64,000 bases of DNA, from the NCBI GenBank assembly GCA_963775975.1, contig CAVZKX010000001.1, forward strand, positions 1,952,370 to 2,016,369, in the 5' to 3' direction. Under the pieces are notes generated by a model. The model saw only the letters and a program-made list of their open reading frames with translations, was not told the origin of the DNA and did no database searches. This document shows, piece after piece, positions 19,281 through 28,872 of this stretch. This DNA is from JANXQG01 sp963775975 (GTDB lineage: Bacteria; Planctomycetota; Planctomycetia; Pirellulales; Thermoguttaceae). How positions within the stretch are numbered: the stretch's first letter is position 1; every line of letters begins with the position of its first letter. Made by a program: the position numbers and the translations under genes.

Positions 19281-19315
19281 GAATCCGAACTTCGTGCTTC
19301 CGATTTCGGATTTGC
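19281..19315. repeat. 7-bp-periodic repeat between hcp and hypF
   Basis: Five consecutive heptamers from GAATCCG to GATTTGC; the outer ones contain AATCCGAA and TTCGGATT, which are reverse complements and could fold as a stem. It lies directly after the hcp stop, so it may form a 3' or intercistronic RNA hairpin. Confidence 0.55.
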
Positions 19316-19319
19316 TCCA

Positions 19320-20972
19320 TTACACGGCGGATCCCAGTATCGCCTCGATATCCTCGTCCGCTGTGGTGATCGGCTGGATGTTGAACTTCTCCACAAGCAC
19401 GCTGAGCACCGACGGCGTGATGAACGCCGGAAGGCTCGGGCCCAACCGGATGTTCTTGATGCCCAAATGTAACAGCGAGAGCAACACGGCCACCGCCTTC
19501 TGCTCATACCAGCTCAGCACGAATGAGAGCGGGAGGTCGTTGACGCCGCAGTTGAACGCCCCGGCCAGGGCGCCGGCGATCTGGATCGCCGAGTAAGCGT
19601 CGTTACATTGGCCGATGTCCAAGAGTCGCGGAATGCCGTCGATGTCGCCGAAATCGTGCTTGTTGAAGCGGTACTTGCCGCATGCGAGCGTGAGAATTAC
19701 GCAATCATCGGGCAGTTTCTGCGTCAGCTCGGTGAAGTAATTGCGCCCGGCCTTGGCGCCGTCGCAGCCGCCGACGAGGAAGAAGCGGCGAATCTTGCCC
19801 TTCTTCACCGCGTCGATCACCTTGTCGGCCACGCTCATCACCGCATTGCGGGCGAAGCCGATGGTAATCGTTTTCTTCGGGGCGTCTTCCTTGAAGCCGG
19901 GAGCGGACAAGGCGGCGTCGATGACCGGCTGGAAATTGCGATCGCCAATGTGCCTCACTCCCGGCCATGCCACCAGTCCGCTCGTGAAAATGCGTTCCTG
20001 ATAGCTGGGCCGAGGCTTCTGGATGCAGTTGGTCGTCATGAGGATAGCGCCGGGGAAGGCGTCGAACTCAGCCATCTGGTTCTGCCATGCGCCGCCGTAG
20101 TTGCCCACGAGATGCTTGTACTTCTTTAAGCCCGGATAGGCAAGGCAGGGCAACATCTCGCCGTGCGTGTAGACGTTGACACCCTTGCCTTCGGTCTGCT
20201 TGAGCAGTTCTCCGAGGTCTTTGAGGTCGTGTCCGGAGACAAGGATCGCCTTGCCCTTGAGCGGACGGACGTTCACGACCGTCGGCTCGGGATGGCCGTA
20301 GGTCTCGGTGTTCGCGCGGTCGAGCATTTCCATGACTTTGAGGTTCAGCTCGCCCGTCTTCAAAACCCAGCCAAGGATGGCGTCGACGTTGGTCGGCCGT
20401 CCGGCGAGGAAATCGAGCACCGCGTGGAAGGCGGCGTAGATTTGCGGGTCTTCATAGCCAAGCTGCCGGGCGTGATCGGCATAGGCCGCGGCGCCCTTGA
20501 GGCCATAAAGGGTGAGTTCCAGCAACCCAGCGATGTCGGGACCGAGCACGGCCTGGAAAATCGGCACACCCACCTCTTCGCCCTGGCTGACGAGCCCGGC
20601 GCGGTCGCGGGCCGGCCGCCACGCGGCGGGACCAGCGAGCTTCTCCTGCGCATGGCCGGCCTTAATGCAGGCGATTTCGTACAGATGGCGGGCCTTGTCC
20701 CGCGCCGTTGCGGCCTGCCGCAAATGCTTGACGATGCGGGCGGGATCGAAATCGACGTTCGTCACCGTGGCGAAGAGGCCTTCGAGCATCGAGCGGTCGA
20801 TCTCGTCATCGCGCACACCGAGCTTGGCGGCCCGATGCGCGTACATCGAAAGGCCCTTGGTGGCGTGAACCAGCAAGTCCTGCAAGGCCGCGGTCTCAGG
20901 TTCTTTGCCGCAAACGCCGATCTGCTGGCAGCCCGTGCCTTTGGTGGTCTGCTCGCATTGGTAACAAAACAT
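19320..20972 (-). CDS. hcp: hydroxylamine reductase / hybrid cluster protein
   Basis: 550-residue hybrid-cluster protein (prismane), which reduces NO or hydroxylamine and protects anaerobically grown cells from nitrosative stress. The N-terminal cysteines MFCYQCEQTTKGTGC and GVCG bind the [4Fe-4S] cluster. Hybrid-cluster ligands are visible in VSGHDLKDLGEL, YTHGEMLPCLAYP, TNCIQKP, LACGKYRFNKHDFG and DIGQCNDAYSA. Full family length. It starts 27 bases after the pyrophosphatase stop, suggesting cotranscription with it, and lies upstream of the hyp operon on the same strand. Confidence 0.95.
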   Translation of the reverse strand: MFCYQCEQTTKGTGCQQIGVCGKEPETAALQDLLVHATKGLSMYAHRAAKLGVRDDEIDRSMLEGLFATVTNVDFDPARIVKHLRQAATARDKARHLYEIACIKAGHAQEKLAGPAAWRPARDRAGLVSQGEEVGVPIFQAVLGPDIAGLLELTLYGLKGAAAYADHARQLGYEDPQIYAAFHAVLDFLAGRPTNVDAILGWVLKTGELNLKVMEMLDRANTETYGHPEPTVVNVRPLKGKAILVSGHDLKDLGELLKQTEGKGVNVYTHGEMLPCLAYPGLKKYKHLVGNYGGAWQNQMAEFDAFPGAILMTTNCIQKPRPSYQERIFTSGLVAWPGVRHIGDRNFQPVIDAALSAPGFKEDAPKKTITIGFARNAVMSVADKVIDAVKKGKIRRFFLVGGCDGAKAGRNYFTELTQKLPDDCVILTLACGKYRFNKHDFGDIDGIPRLLDIGQCNDAYSAIQIAGALAGAFNCGVNDLPLSFVLSWYEQKAVAVLLSLLHLGIKNIRLGPSLPAFITPSVLSVLVEKFNIQPITTADEDIEAILGSAV

Positions 20973-20999
20973 TAGATATACTCCTGTATTTCTGCTTGT

Positions 21000-23552
<2,553 letters not shown>

Positions 23553-23836
23553 ATGCACTCCGATTATTAGGCTTGTTTTAGGCTTCCCAAAGGCGTGGGC
23601 GGGTTTCGTTGGGGAGGCCCCGCAATTGCGCCCCCGTCGTGATTTCCGCTCCGCGGAACGCTTTTGCCACACGAAAACGATTGGCTAATTCGCCGGGCAC
23701 AAATGCGTTCGCCTGCGCCGATGCTCGTTCACTCTGCTAATCTGATACCAATCACCATTTCGGATTGCGAGCATACGTAAGTGATCGAAACGGCCACTGT
23801 TCACGTAAGAATGGGCGCACGGTTCCGCTCGCATCC

Positions 23837-23852
23837 TGTGCGATTTCGCACA
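23837..23852. promoter_or_regulatory. palindromic activator site TGTGCGA-N2-TCGCACA (copy 1)
   Basis: TGTGCGATTTCGCACA, a perfect 7+7 palindrome with a 2-base centre. It lies 120 bases upstream of the -24 element at 23973. Identical arms recur at 30676 and, with two changes, at 27156, each time before a -24/-12 promoter. Confidence 0.7.
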
Positions 23853-23972
23853 AGGTCTGACTCGCCGTTCGCGGGGGCTACTGCAAGACATGGTGGCTGG
23901 GTTGTAGGACGCCACGACGTTGTTGGCCTACGTACCGTGAGTCGTCGCCATTTGTCGACAAACCACAGCTAG

Positions 23973-23988
23973 CGGCGCAGAAGTTGCA
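23973..23988 (+). promoter_or_regulatory. sigma-54 (-24/-12) promoter candidate of the stress cassette
   Basis: CGGCGCAGAAGTTGCA keeps the invariant GG and GC ten bases apart and has a perfect TTGCA -12 part; the -24 part differs from TGGCACG at three positions. The GC is 78 bases before the ATG at 24065. Confidence 0.55.
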
Positions 23989-24064
23989 TAGACATTGCTC
24001 GAATCGATAAATCGCCCTATTGACCTTATCGATGGTTGAGAGCAATCAGCCGGGAGATCGTTCG

Positions 24065-24622
24065 ATGACCGAATACTCCGCACTTGTCGCGCTCTTCCCT
24101 TACGCCGCACAGGCCGAAAGCGCGATCACGAGTCTAAGGCATCTGGGCTTCAATACGAACGACATCTCCGTTTTCGGGCGGATGTGCGCCGGCGACGAAG
24201 ATGTCATAGGTCTATGCATAAGTGGTGGACATTTCGTGGCATGCGGCGGTTCAGTCATGTTTTGGGAACGCCTTTTGGAATCTCTCGGTGACGGCGGCTT
24301 CTTTATCGTGCCCGGCATTGGCCCAATCGCAATTGCCGGCGGATTTGTGAACGATTTCGTGGCTGCGGTCGACAACCACGCGACTTGCGGCGCTCTCACA
24401 ACATTGGGCGAGGCGATCTGCGGACTGGGCATCGCCAAGGAAAACGTTCTCCGCTATGAAATCGAAATCCGGGGCAACGAGTGCGCGCTAGTGGCGCTAG
24501 GCTCACGCGAGCAGGTCAAATTGGCTAAGACCGCCTTGTATTTCCTCGGCATCTCGGACCTTGCGACCGGGACCCACGGCCGCGAACGCGGCGCCCGCCA
24601 GGCCTTACAAAAAGTCAGCTAG
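24065..24622 (+). CDS. general-stress-type small protein (GsiB/YflT-like glycine-zipper family)
   Basis: About 185 residues. It begins with a 'sequential shuffling' motif seen in general stress proteins (LVALFPYAAQAESAITSLRHLGF followed by NDISVFGR), then a glycine-rich hydrophobic middle (GDGGFFIVPGIGPIAIAGGFV) and an alpha/beta C-terminal half (VLRYEIEIRGNECALVALGS) that may repeat the first fold. Function unknown. The ATG at 24065 is preferred over an upstream frame start because GGGAGA precedes it by about 7 bases. First gene after the palindrome / sigma-54 module. Confidence 0.65.
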   Translation: MTEYSALVALFPYAAQAESAITSLRHLGFNTNDISVFGRMCAGDEDVIGLCISGGHFVACGGSVMFWERLLESLGDGGFFIVPGIGPIAIAGGFVNDFVAAVDNHATCGALTTLGEAICGLGIAKENVLRYEIEIRGNECALVALGSREQVKLAKTALYFLGISDLATGTHGRERGARQALQKVS

Positions 24623-24691
24623 AGTCGCAAGTATAAGAGGAAGGATAATTTGGATGTTCGCGCGTCGCAACGTGAATGGGGAGTCAAAACC

Positions 24692-24955
24692 ATGTTTGCC
24701 ACCGCCGAAGAGAATTCGACGTTACTGGAAGCAATAAAAGACCGAGAAGAATATCTACTCATTTATCCGAACACTCCAAACGGCCGCCTGAAAGCCAAGA
24801 AGGCGGTCGGAGCGTGGCTTATCGACTGCGAAGTTGATTTCAACCGTCACGACGCGGAGCAAGTTTGGGGAGCGATCGACCGTGGTCGGTTTGACAGCAT
24901 GCCGTGCCATCCGGTCATACGGCGCCCTTTCAATGGAAACGGAGGACCACGATGA
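24692..24955 (+). CDS. hypothetical protein in the stress cassette
   Basis: 87-residue soluble protein, unrecognised. The ATG at 24692 follows GGGGAG; the frame remains open upstream to 24650. Sequence features are a mixed alpha/beta composition with the basic stretch NGRLKAKKAVGAW and the segment DCEVDFNRHDAEQVWGAID. It overlaps the next small gene by 4 bases (ATGA), which supports it being translated. Confidence 0.5.
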   Translation: MFATAEENSTLLEAIKDREEYLLIYPNTPNGRLKAKKAVGAWLIDCEVDFNRHDAEQVWGAIDRGRFDSMPCHPVIRRPFNGNGGPR

Positions 24956-25131
24956 ACGACTGGAAACTCTTTTGCGAATTGTCGCTCGTGGCAATGGTGG
25001 TGATGTTCGTTGTTTGGTTCGCGGTCGTGTCGGCCGCGTGGAGCCGCTCTCATAGAAGTGGCGGCGGTGGGGAAGGGGTTGGACCAAACCCGACCGAATC
25101 TTCAACAACCGTGAGAAACCCGAAGATATAA
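24952..25131 (+). CDS. small single-pass membrane protein
   Basis: 59 residues, starting at the ATG overlapping the previous stop, after GGAGGACC. One hydrophobic helix (LSLVAMVVMFVVWFAVVSAAW, about residues 8-28) is followed by a glycine-, serine- and proline-rich tail. No recognised family. Its position inside the stress operon is the only functional hint. Confidence 0.5.
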   Translation: MNDWKLFCELSLVAMVVMFVVWFAVVSAAWSRSHRSGGGGEGVGPNPTESSTTVRNPKI

Positions 25132-25145
25132 CATACGGCCCGGAA

Positions 25146-25634
25146 TTGAGCGGCGATCTCTGGTTGGTTCCGGGGTTTTTCGCCAAGGAGAGACAAGCAA
25201 TAACGTCAGATTCCCAACTGCTAGAGCAAGTATTCGAGCAACTGAGATCGACTTCACACGCTATTGCAAGGGGGGTTAACGTAACTGTCACCGACGGCGT
25301 TGTGTTGCTTTCCGGAAGCGTCGCGTCCTATGCGGAAAAACGTGCGGCCGCCGAAGCGGCGAGACGCGCGCGGAGCGTCCGGGTGGTCGTTGACGAAATC
25401 GAGGTTCGAAGGGTAGCGCGCGGTCTGAAGCGGGACATAGAAATTGCAAACGCCATCGCGCATTTGCTTACGACAGCGCCGGGCGTTCCTGTCACCGTGC
25501 AGGCCACGGTCGAAAACGGCTTTGTATCGCTGACCGGCGAGGTGGAGTGGGAGTGCCAGAAGGACATCGCGGCGGCGGCTGTCAGATGCTTGCCAAACGT
25601 AGCGTCCGTCGAGAACAAAGTTAACGCCGTGTGA
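25146..25634 (+). CDS. BON-domain protein (two BON domains)
   Basis: Two tandem BON domains, each with a VxVTVxxGVVxLSGxV core: NVTVTDGVVLLSGSV near residues 40-55 and VQATVENGFVSLTGEVEWE near 117-135. BON proteins such as OsmY bind phospholipid in stress responses. The open frame starts at TTG 25146, but the best ribosome-binding site (AAGGAGA) precedes an in-frame ATA at 25200 that begins right where family homology starts (ITSDSQLLEQ), so the true start is uncertain and may be a corrupted ATG. No signal peptide with the ATA start. Confidence 0.7.
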   Translation: MSGDLWLVPGFFAKERQAITSDSQLLEQVFEQLRSTSHAIARGVNVTVTDGVVLLSGSVASYAEKRAAAEAARRARSVRVVVDEIEVRRVARGLKRDIEIANAIAHLLTTAPGVPVTVQATVENGFVSLTGEVEWECQKDIAAAAVRCLPNVASVENKVNAV

Positions 25635-25738
25635 CGGGCCGGAGGTGAAAACGTCCGCGAGACCATCCAGCATTAAACTCGCGGTATTCGCTTTAACGTT
25701 TGCTATTGGCCAGGACCCTGAAGTTAAGGAGGATTCTC

Positions 25739-25951
25739 ATGTTGGTGTTATCGCGCAGATGCGAAACAGAGATTTACATCGGACAAGACGTCACCATCAA
25801 GGTACTGGAGATTCACAAGAGGCAAGTCAGATTGGGAATTGAAGCCCCTAGCGAGTGCTCAATTCGGCGAGGGGAACTCTTGTCAATTCCCGATCGCGGA
25901 AAGTCCAGTGCCCCCCAAGTTCCATGCAGGAGCCGGCGAAAGCCACATTGA
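25739..25951 (+). CDS. csrA: carbon storage regulator CsrA
   Basis: 70-residue CsrA/RsmA, a dimeric RNA-binding regulator of translation. The core MLVLSRRCETEIYIGQDV, VRLGIEAPSECSIRRGELL matches the family, including the RNA-contact R44-like IEAP region. An AAGGAGG ribosome-binding site is 5-6 bases before the ATG at 25739; the frame's upstream extension is not used. The C-terminal ~18 residues are proline- and arginine-rich and not conserved. Its location between BON and Usp genes suggests post-transcriptional control within the stress/anaerobic response. Confidence 0.9.
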   Translation: MLVLSRRCETEIYIGQDVTIKVLEIHKRQVRLGIEAPSECSIRRGELLSIPDRGKSSAPQVPCRSRRKPH

Positions 25952-26060
25952 GCAAAGCCGCAAAACAGGCCAGCGCATCGAGACCGCAAGGAAGCCTGAA
26001 GGAGACGCGACAACCTAGGTGCCGCTAGACGCCGCTGCGAAACCTGGAAGGAGGCGTGTA

Positions 26061-26980
26061 ATGTATCGTTCAATTATTGTGCCCCTGGACGGTTCGAAGT
26101 TTGCGGAGGCAGCATTGCCAGTTGCTGAGTCGATAGCTCGTCGTTCCGGGGCGTCCCTTGAAATAGTGCGGTCGCATGAGCCTTTCGAGCCTGAACGACC
26201 AGCCGATTGCTGGACGCCGCACTATGACCCGGGCGAAGATGCGGCATATCAAGTGCAGGAGCAAGCATACTTGGATACGACTGTGCATACATTAGAGGAG
26301 AAGTCGTCGATCTCGGTCAAATCCGCTCTCGTCAGCGGCGCGGTAGTTAGCGGCGTGCTGAAGCGTGCCCGAGCTAGTACCGCCGATTTGATCGTGATGG
26401 CGACGCACGCTCGCGGTCCAGTGGGCCGGTTTGTGCTGGGCAGCGTCGCCGATAATCTGTTGCGTCACGCGGCGATTCCGGTGCTGCTCGTACGTTGCGG
26501 CGAAGATTCGCAGGCGAGGGCTGTTCCCGAATTCGACCACATTCTCATACCGTTGGACGGGTCCAGGTTGGCAGAGTGCGTGTTGCCACCGGCAATCGCA
26601 ATTGAACGTCTTACGGAAGCGCGATTCACGTTGCTGCGCGCGTGGAACGCGGCTATCATCCTTATGGCCATTCCGGCGCGAACGATCGAAACCAAGTTCA
26701 ACATGATGGGAGCGAGCAGCGGATACTCGATGCTAGTCGTTATCTCGAAAGGATTGCGGCACGCTTGCGCTTAGAGTCGCCGCGAGTGGAAAAGGTAGTA
26801 CTTGAAGGCGAGGCGGCGGGCGCAATTCTGCATGAAGCTTCTACACGAAATGTCGATCTTATTGCAATTGCCACGCACGGCCGCAGCGGCTTGGAACGAC
26901 TGCTTCTGGGCAGCGTGGCCGACAAGGTCATTCGCAGCACGATGACGCCCGTGCTTGCCTACCGGCCAATAACTATTTGA
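26061..26980 (+). CDS. tandem universal stress protein (frame break near 26640)
   Basis: Two UspA domains. Domain 1: MYRSIIVPLDGSKFAEAALP to GPVGRFVLGSVADNLLR (ATP-binding G-x2-G-x9-G-S/V type). Domain 2: FDHILIPLDGSRLAECVLP to GRSGLERLLLGSVADKVIR. The first frame is correct to about LLRA at 26640; homologous sequence continues as VERGYHPYGHSG in the +2 frame to the stop at 26980, so one base is missing or extra in the GC-rich stretch 26634-26642. The frame used at the start runs on to 26774 as nonsense. GAAGGAGG precedes the ATG at 26061. Repaired length about 306 residues. Confidence 0.87.
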
Positions 26981-27155
26981 CGCGGCAGACAGTGCTTCTT
27001 GTGTCGTCCGCTCAGTCGCAGGCATGTCCGTGAAGAATACTAAAGTCACACTGGCTGTGCTCTGACTCCCACGCATACATAAACAAGCGAAACGGCTCGG
27101 ACGACGTCATCCCCGCGATGGGGACGGCGATTTTCCGGATCTATTGCTAATCCGC

Positions 27156-27171
27156 TGTGCGAATCCGCACG
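27156..27171. promoter_or_regulatory. palindromic activator site (copy 2)
   Basis: TGTGCGAATCCGCACG: left arm identical to copies 1 and 3, right arm with two changes. It lies 117 bases upstream of the -24 element at 27289. It overlaps a second inverted repeat (ATCCGCAC / GTGCGCGGAT, 27163-27187). Confidence 0.6.
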
Positions 27172-27288
27172 CGCGCAGTGCGCGGATCTGATACAGCCGC
27201 CCCGGCGTTCTCCATTGTAATTGCTTCACGATTGCATTCCATTAGGCTCTTGCGAGCGATGATCGACAAAACGCCTTCGCATTACGTG

Positions 27289-27304
27289 CGGCACACCGTT
27301 TGCG
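27289..27304 (+). promoter_or_regulatory. sigma-54 (-24/-12) promoter candidate for ferredoxin and acyl-CoA ligase
   Basis: CGGCACACCGTTTGCG matches TGGCACG-N4-TTGCW at 11 of the defined positions or better, including GG and GC ten bases apart. The GC is 155 bases before the ferredoxin ATG. Confidence 0.6.
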
Positions 27305-27384
27305 TTCAACAACGTCTGATGGTGAGTAGTGTCCGATGAGGCCTGTTGACGAAGTTAACGATCAGGCAAATAATGGGCATCAGC

Positions 27385-27447
27385 GAGCTTTGAGCAATGA
27401 GCGAAGAGCATAGGCCATAGCTCAAAGCTCATGCCTCATAGCTCTTG
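27385..27447. repeat. 7-bp-periodic inverted repeat in the ferredoxin leader
   Basis: Nine consecutive heptamers without a break: four of the type GAGCNNN (27385-27412), a centre GGCCATA, then four of the type GCTCNNN (one as CCTCNNN; 27420-27447). The two halves are reverse complements at the GAGC/GCTC positions and would fold into a long imperfect stem in RNA. Confidence 0.85.
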
Positions 27448-27458
27448 GAGGTCTAGTC

Positions 27459-27632
27459 ATGGCTGCGGTAGTGAAGTTTGAAATGTGCGAGGGGTGCGGT
27501 GCGTGCGTGGACATGTGCCCCAGCGGCGCCATCGAGTTGAAAGACGGCAAGGCCGTCGTCGATACCGAGTTATGTGCCGACTGCGCCGCTTGCGTCGATA
27601 CTTGTCCAACTCAGGCGATCGAGATGAAATAG
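27459..27632 (+). CDS. 2[4Fe-4S] ferredoxin
   Basis: 57-residue clostridial-type ferredoxin. Two cluster motifs: C10-x2-C13-x2-C16-x3-C20 (CEGCGACVDMCP) and C43-x2-C46-x2-C49-x3-C53 (CADCAACVDTCP), each followed by the usual proline. A low-potential electron carrier, the natural partner of the pyruvate:ferredoxin oxidoreductase at 30905. The ATG at 27459 follows TTGGAGG. About 160 bases separate it from the acyl-CoA ligase. Confidence 0.93.
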   Translation: MAAVVKFEMCEGCGACVDMCPSGAIELKDGKAVVDTELCADCAACVDTCPTQAIEMK

Positions 27633-27794
27633 ATCTCGACCTGCCCAAGAAACTCCTTTCACCGATTGTCATCCTGTGAAGGCGACAAGCATGAAGCCCA
27701 ATACCGGCACGCCGGAACCAGCACACGATTTGTCGCGGACGGAGTCCGTGCGGTCATCAACGATTTGCAAGTCGATGTTCAAGGATGAAAACCC

Positions 27795-28872
27795 ATGATG
27801 GCAGAGTCGCTCGCTCACAAGCCCGATGCTGAACATGGCATCTTGCGGGTGCGGCAGCAGCCGCTGGATGTCTTTTTCTCGCCGCGGACCGTGGCCGTCA
27901 TCGGCGCGACGGAAACGCCCGGCAGCGTGGGCCGCACGGTGCTCTGGAACCTGATCAGCAATCAGTTTGGCGGCACGGTTTTCCCCGTGAACCTGAAGCG
28001 GTCCAGCGTGCTTGGCATCAAAGCCTATCCCAACATCGCGGCGGTTCCCGAGGCGGTTGACTTAGCGGTCATTGTCACGCCGGCTGCGATGGTGCCCGAC
28101 CTTATCGCGGAGTGTGCCGAAGCGGGCGTCAAGGGGGCCATCATCATTTCGGCCGGTTTCAAGGAGATTGGCCCCGCCGGCGCGGAGCTCGAGCGACGCG
28201 TCCTGGAGAACGCCCGACGCGGCTCGATGCGCATCATCGGCCCAAATTGTCTCGGGGTAATGAGCCCGCTCTCCGGTTTGAATGCGACGTTCGCGGCGGG
28301 GTTCGCCCGCAAGGGCAATGTCGGCTTCCTCAGTCAAAGCGGCGCGCTGATGACCGCCATCTTGGATTGGAGCCTCGAGGCGCACGTGGGCTTCAGCGCG
28401 TTTCTCTCCTTGGGCTCGATGTTGGACGTCAGTTGGGGCGACCTCATCGATTACCTGGGCGATGATCCGCAGACGCAGAGCATCGTGATCTACATGGAAT
28501 CTATCGGCGACGCGCGTTCGTTTCTTTCAGCCGCCCGCGAGGTGGCGCTGCGCAAGCCGGTAATCGTCATCAAGGCCGGACGCACCGAAGCGGCAGCCAA
28601 GGCGGCCGCCTCGCATACTGGGTCGCTGACCGGCAGCGACGAGGTCCTGGAAGCCGCCTTTCGCCGTTCCGGCGTGCTGCGGGTGAACTCGATTGTCGAT
28701 CTCTTTTCGATGGCCGAAGTGCTCTCGAAACAGCCTCGCCCGCGCGGTCCGCGTCTGACCGTCGTCAGCAATGCCGGCGGCCCCGGCGTCCTGGCCACGG
28801 ATGCCCTCGTGGCCGAAGGGGGCACTCTCACGCAACTCGCCCCGCAAACCGTCGCCGCGCTCGAGCGCCTTC
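27795..28872 (+). CDS. ADP-forming acyl-CoA ligase fused to GNAT, N-terminal part
   Basis: Alpha-subunit half of an NDP-forming acetyl/acyl-CoA synthetase. The CoA-binding Rossmann domain (SPRTVAVIGATETPGSVGRT) and the ligase-CoA flavodoxin-like domain carry the phospho-histidine loop region AASHTGSLTGSDE. It works as acyl-CoA + ADP + Pi to acid + CoA + ATP, giving substrate-level ATP in fermentation. Homology breaks after ALERL at about 28868-28872 and continues in the next frame; the original frame runs on to 29201 as nonsense. The ATG at 27795 is used. Confidence 0.87.

Larger units (their letters stand above)
23553..24064. other. divergent intergenic region hppA / stress cassette
   Basis: No gene. 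It contains the palindrome at 23837-23852 and a -24/-12 element at 23973-23988, both oriented or placed for the plus-strand stress cassette. The palindrome is symmetric and could also act on hppA, whose start is 285 bases away, but no convincing -24/-12 element reads toward hppA. Confidence 0.5.
26981..27458. other. intergenic region upstream of the ferredoxin
   Basis: No gene. It contains the second palindrome (27156-27171), a -24/-12 promoter (27289-27304) and a 63-bp array of heptamers (27385-27447) located in the presumed 5' leader of the ferredoxin mRNA. Confidence 0.55.

Noticed and set aside
23627..23642. A -24/-12 promoter reading toward hppA
   Set aside because: GG-N10-GC can be found on the minus strand but the -24 part is a run of G with no CAC; not convincing.
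27385..27447. CRISPR-like array
   Set aside because: Units are 7 bp with no spacers, arms are inverted, and there are no cas genes in the window.
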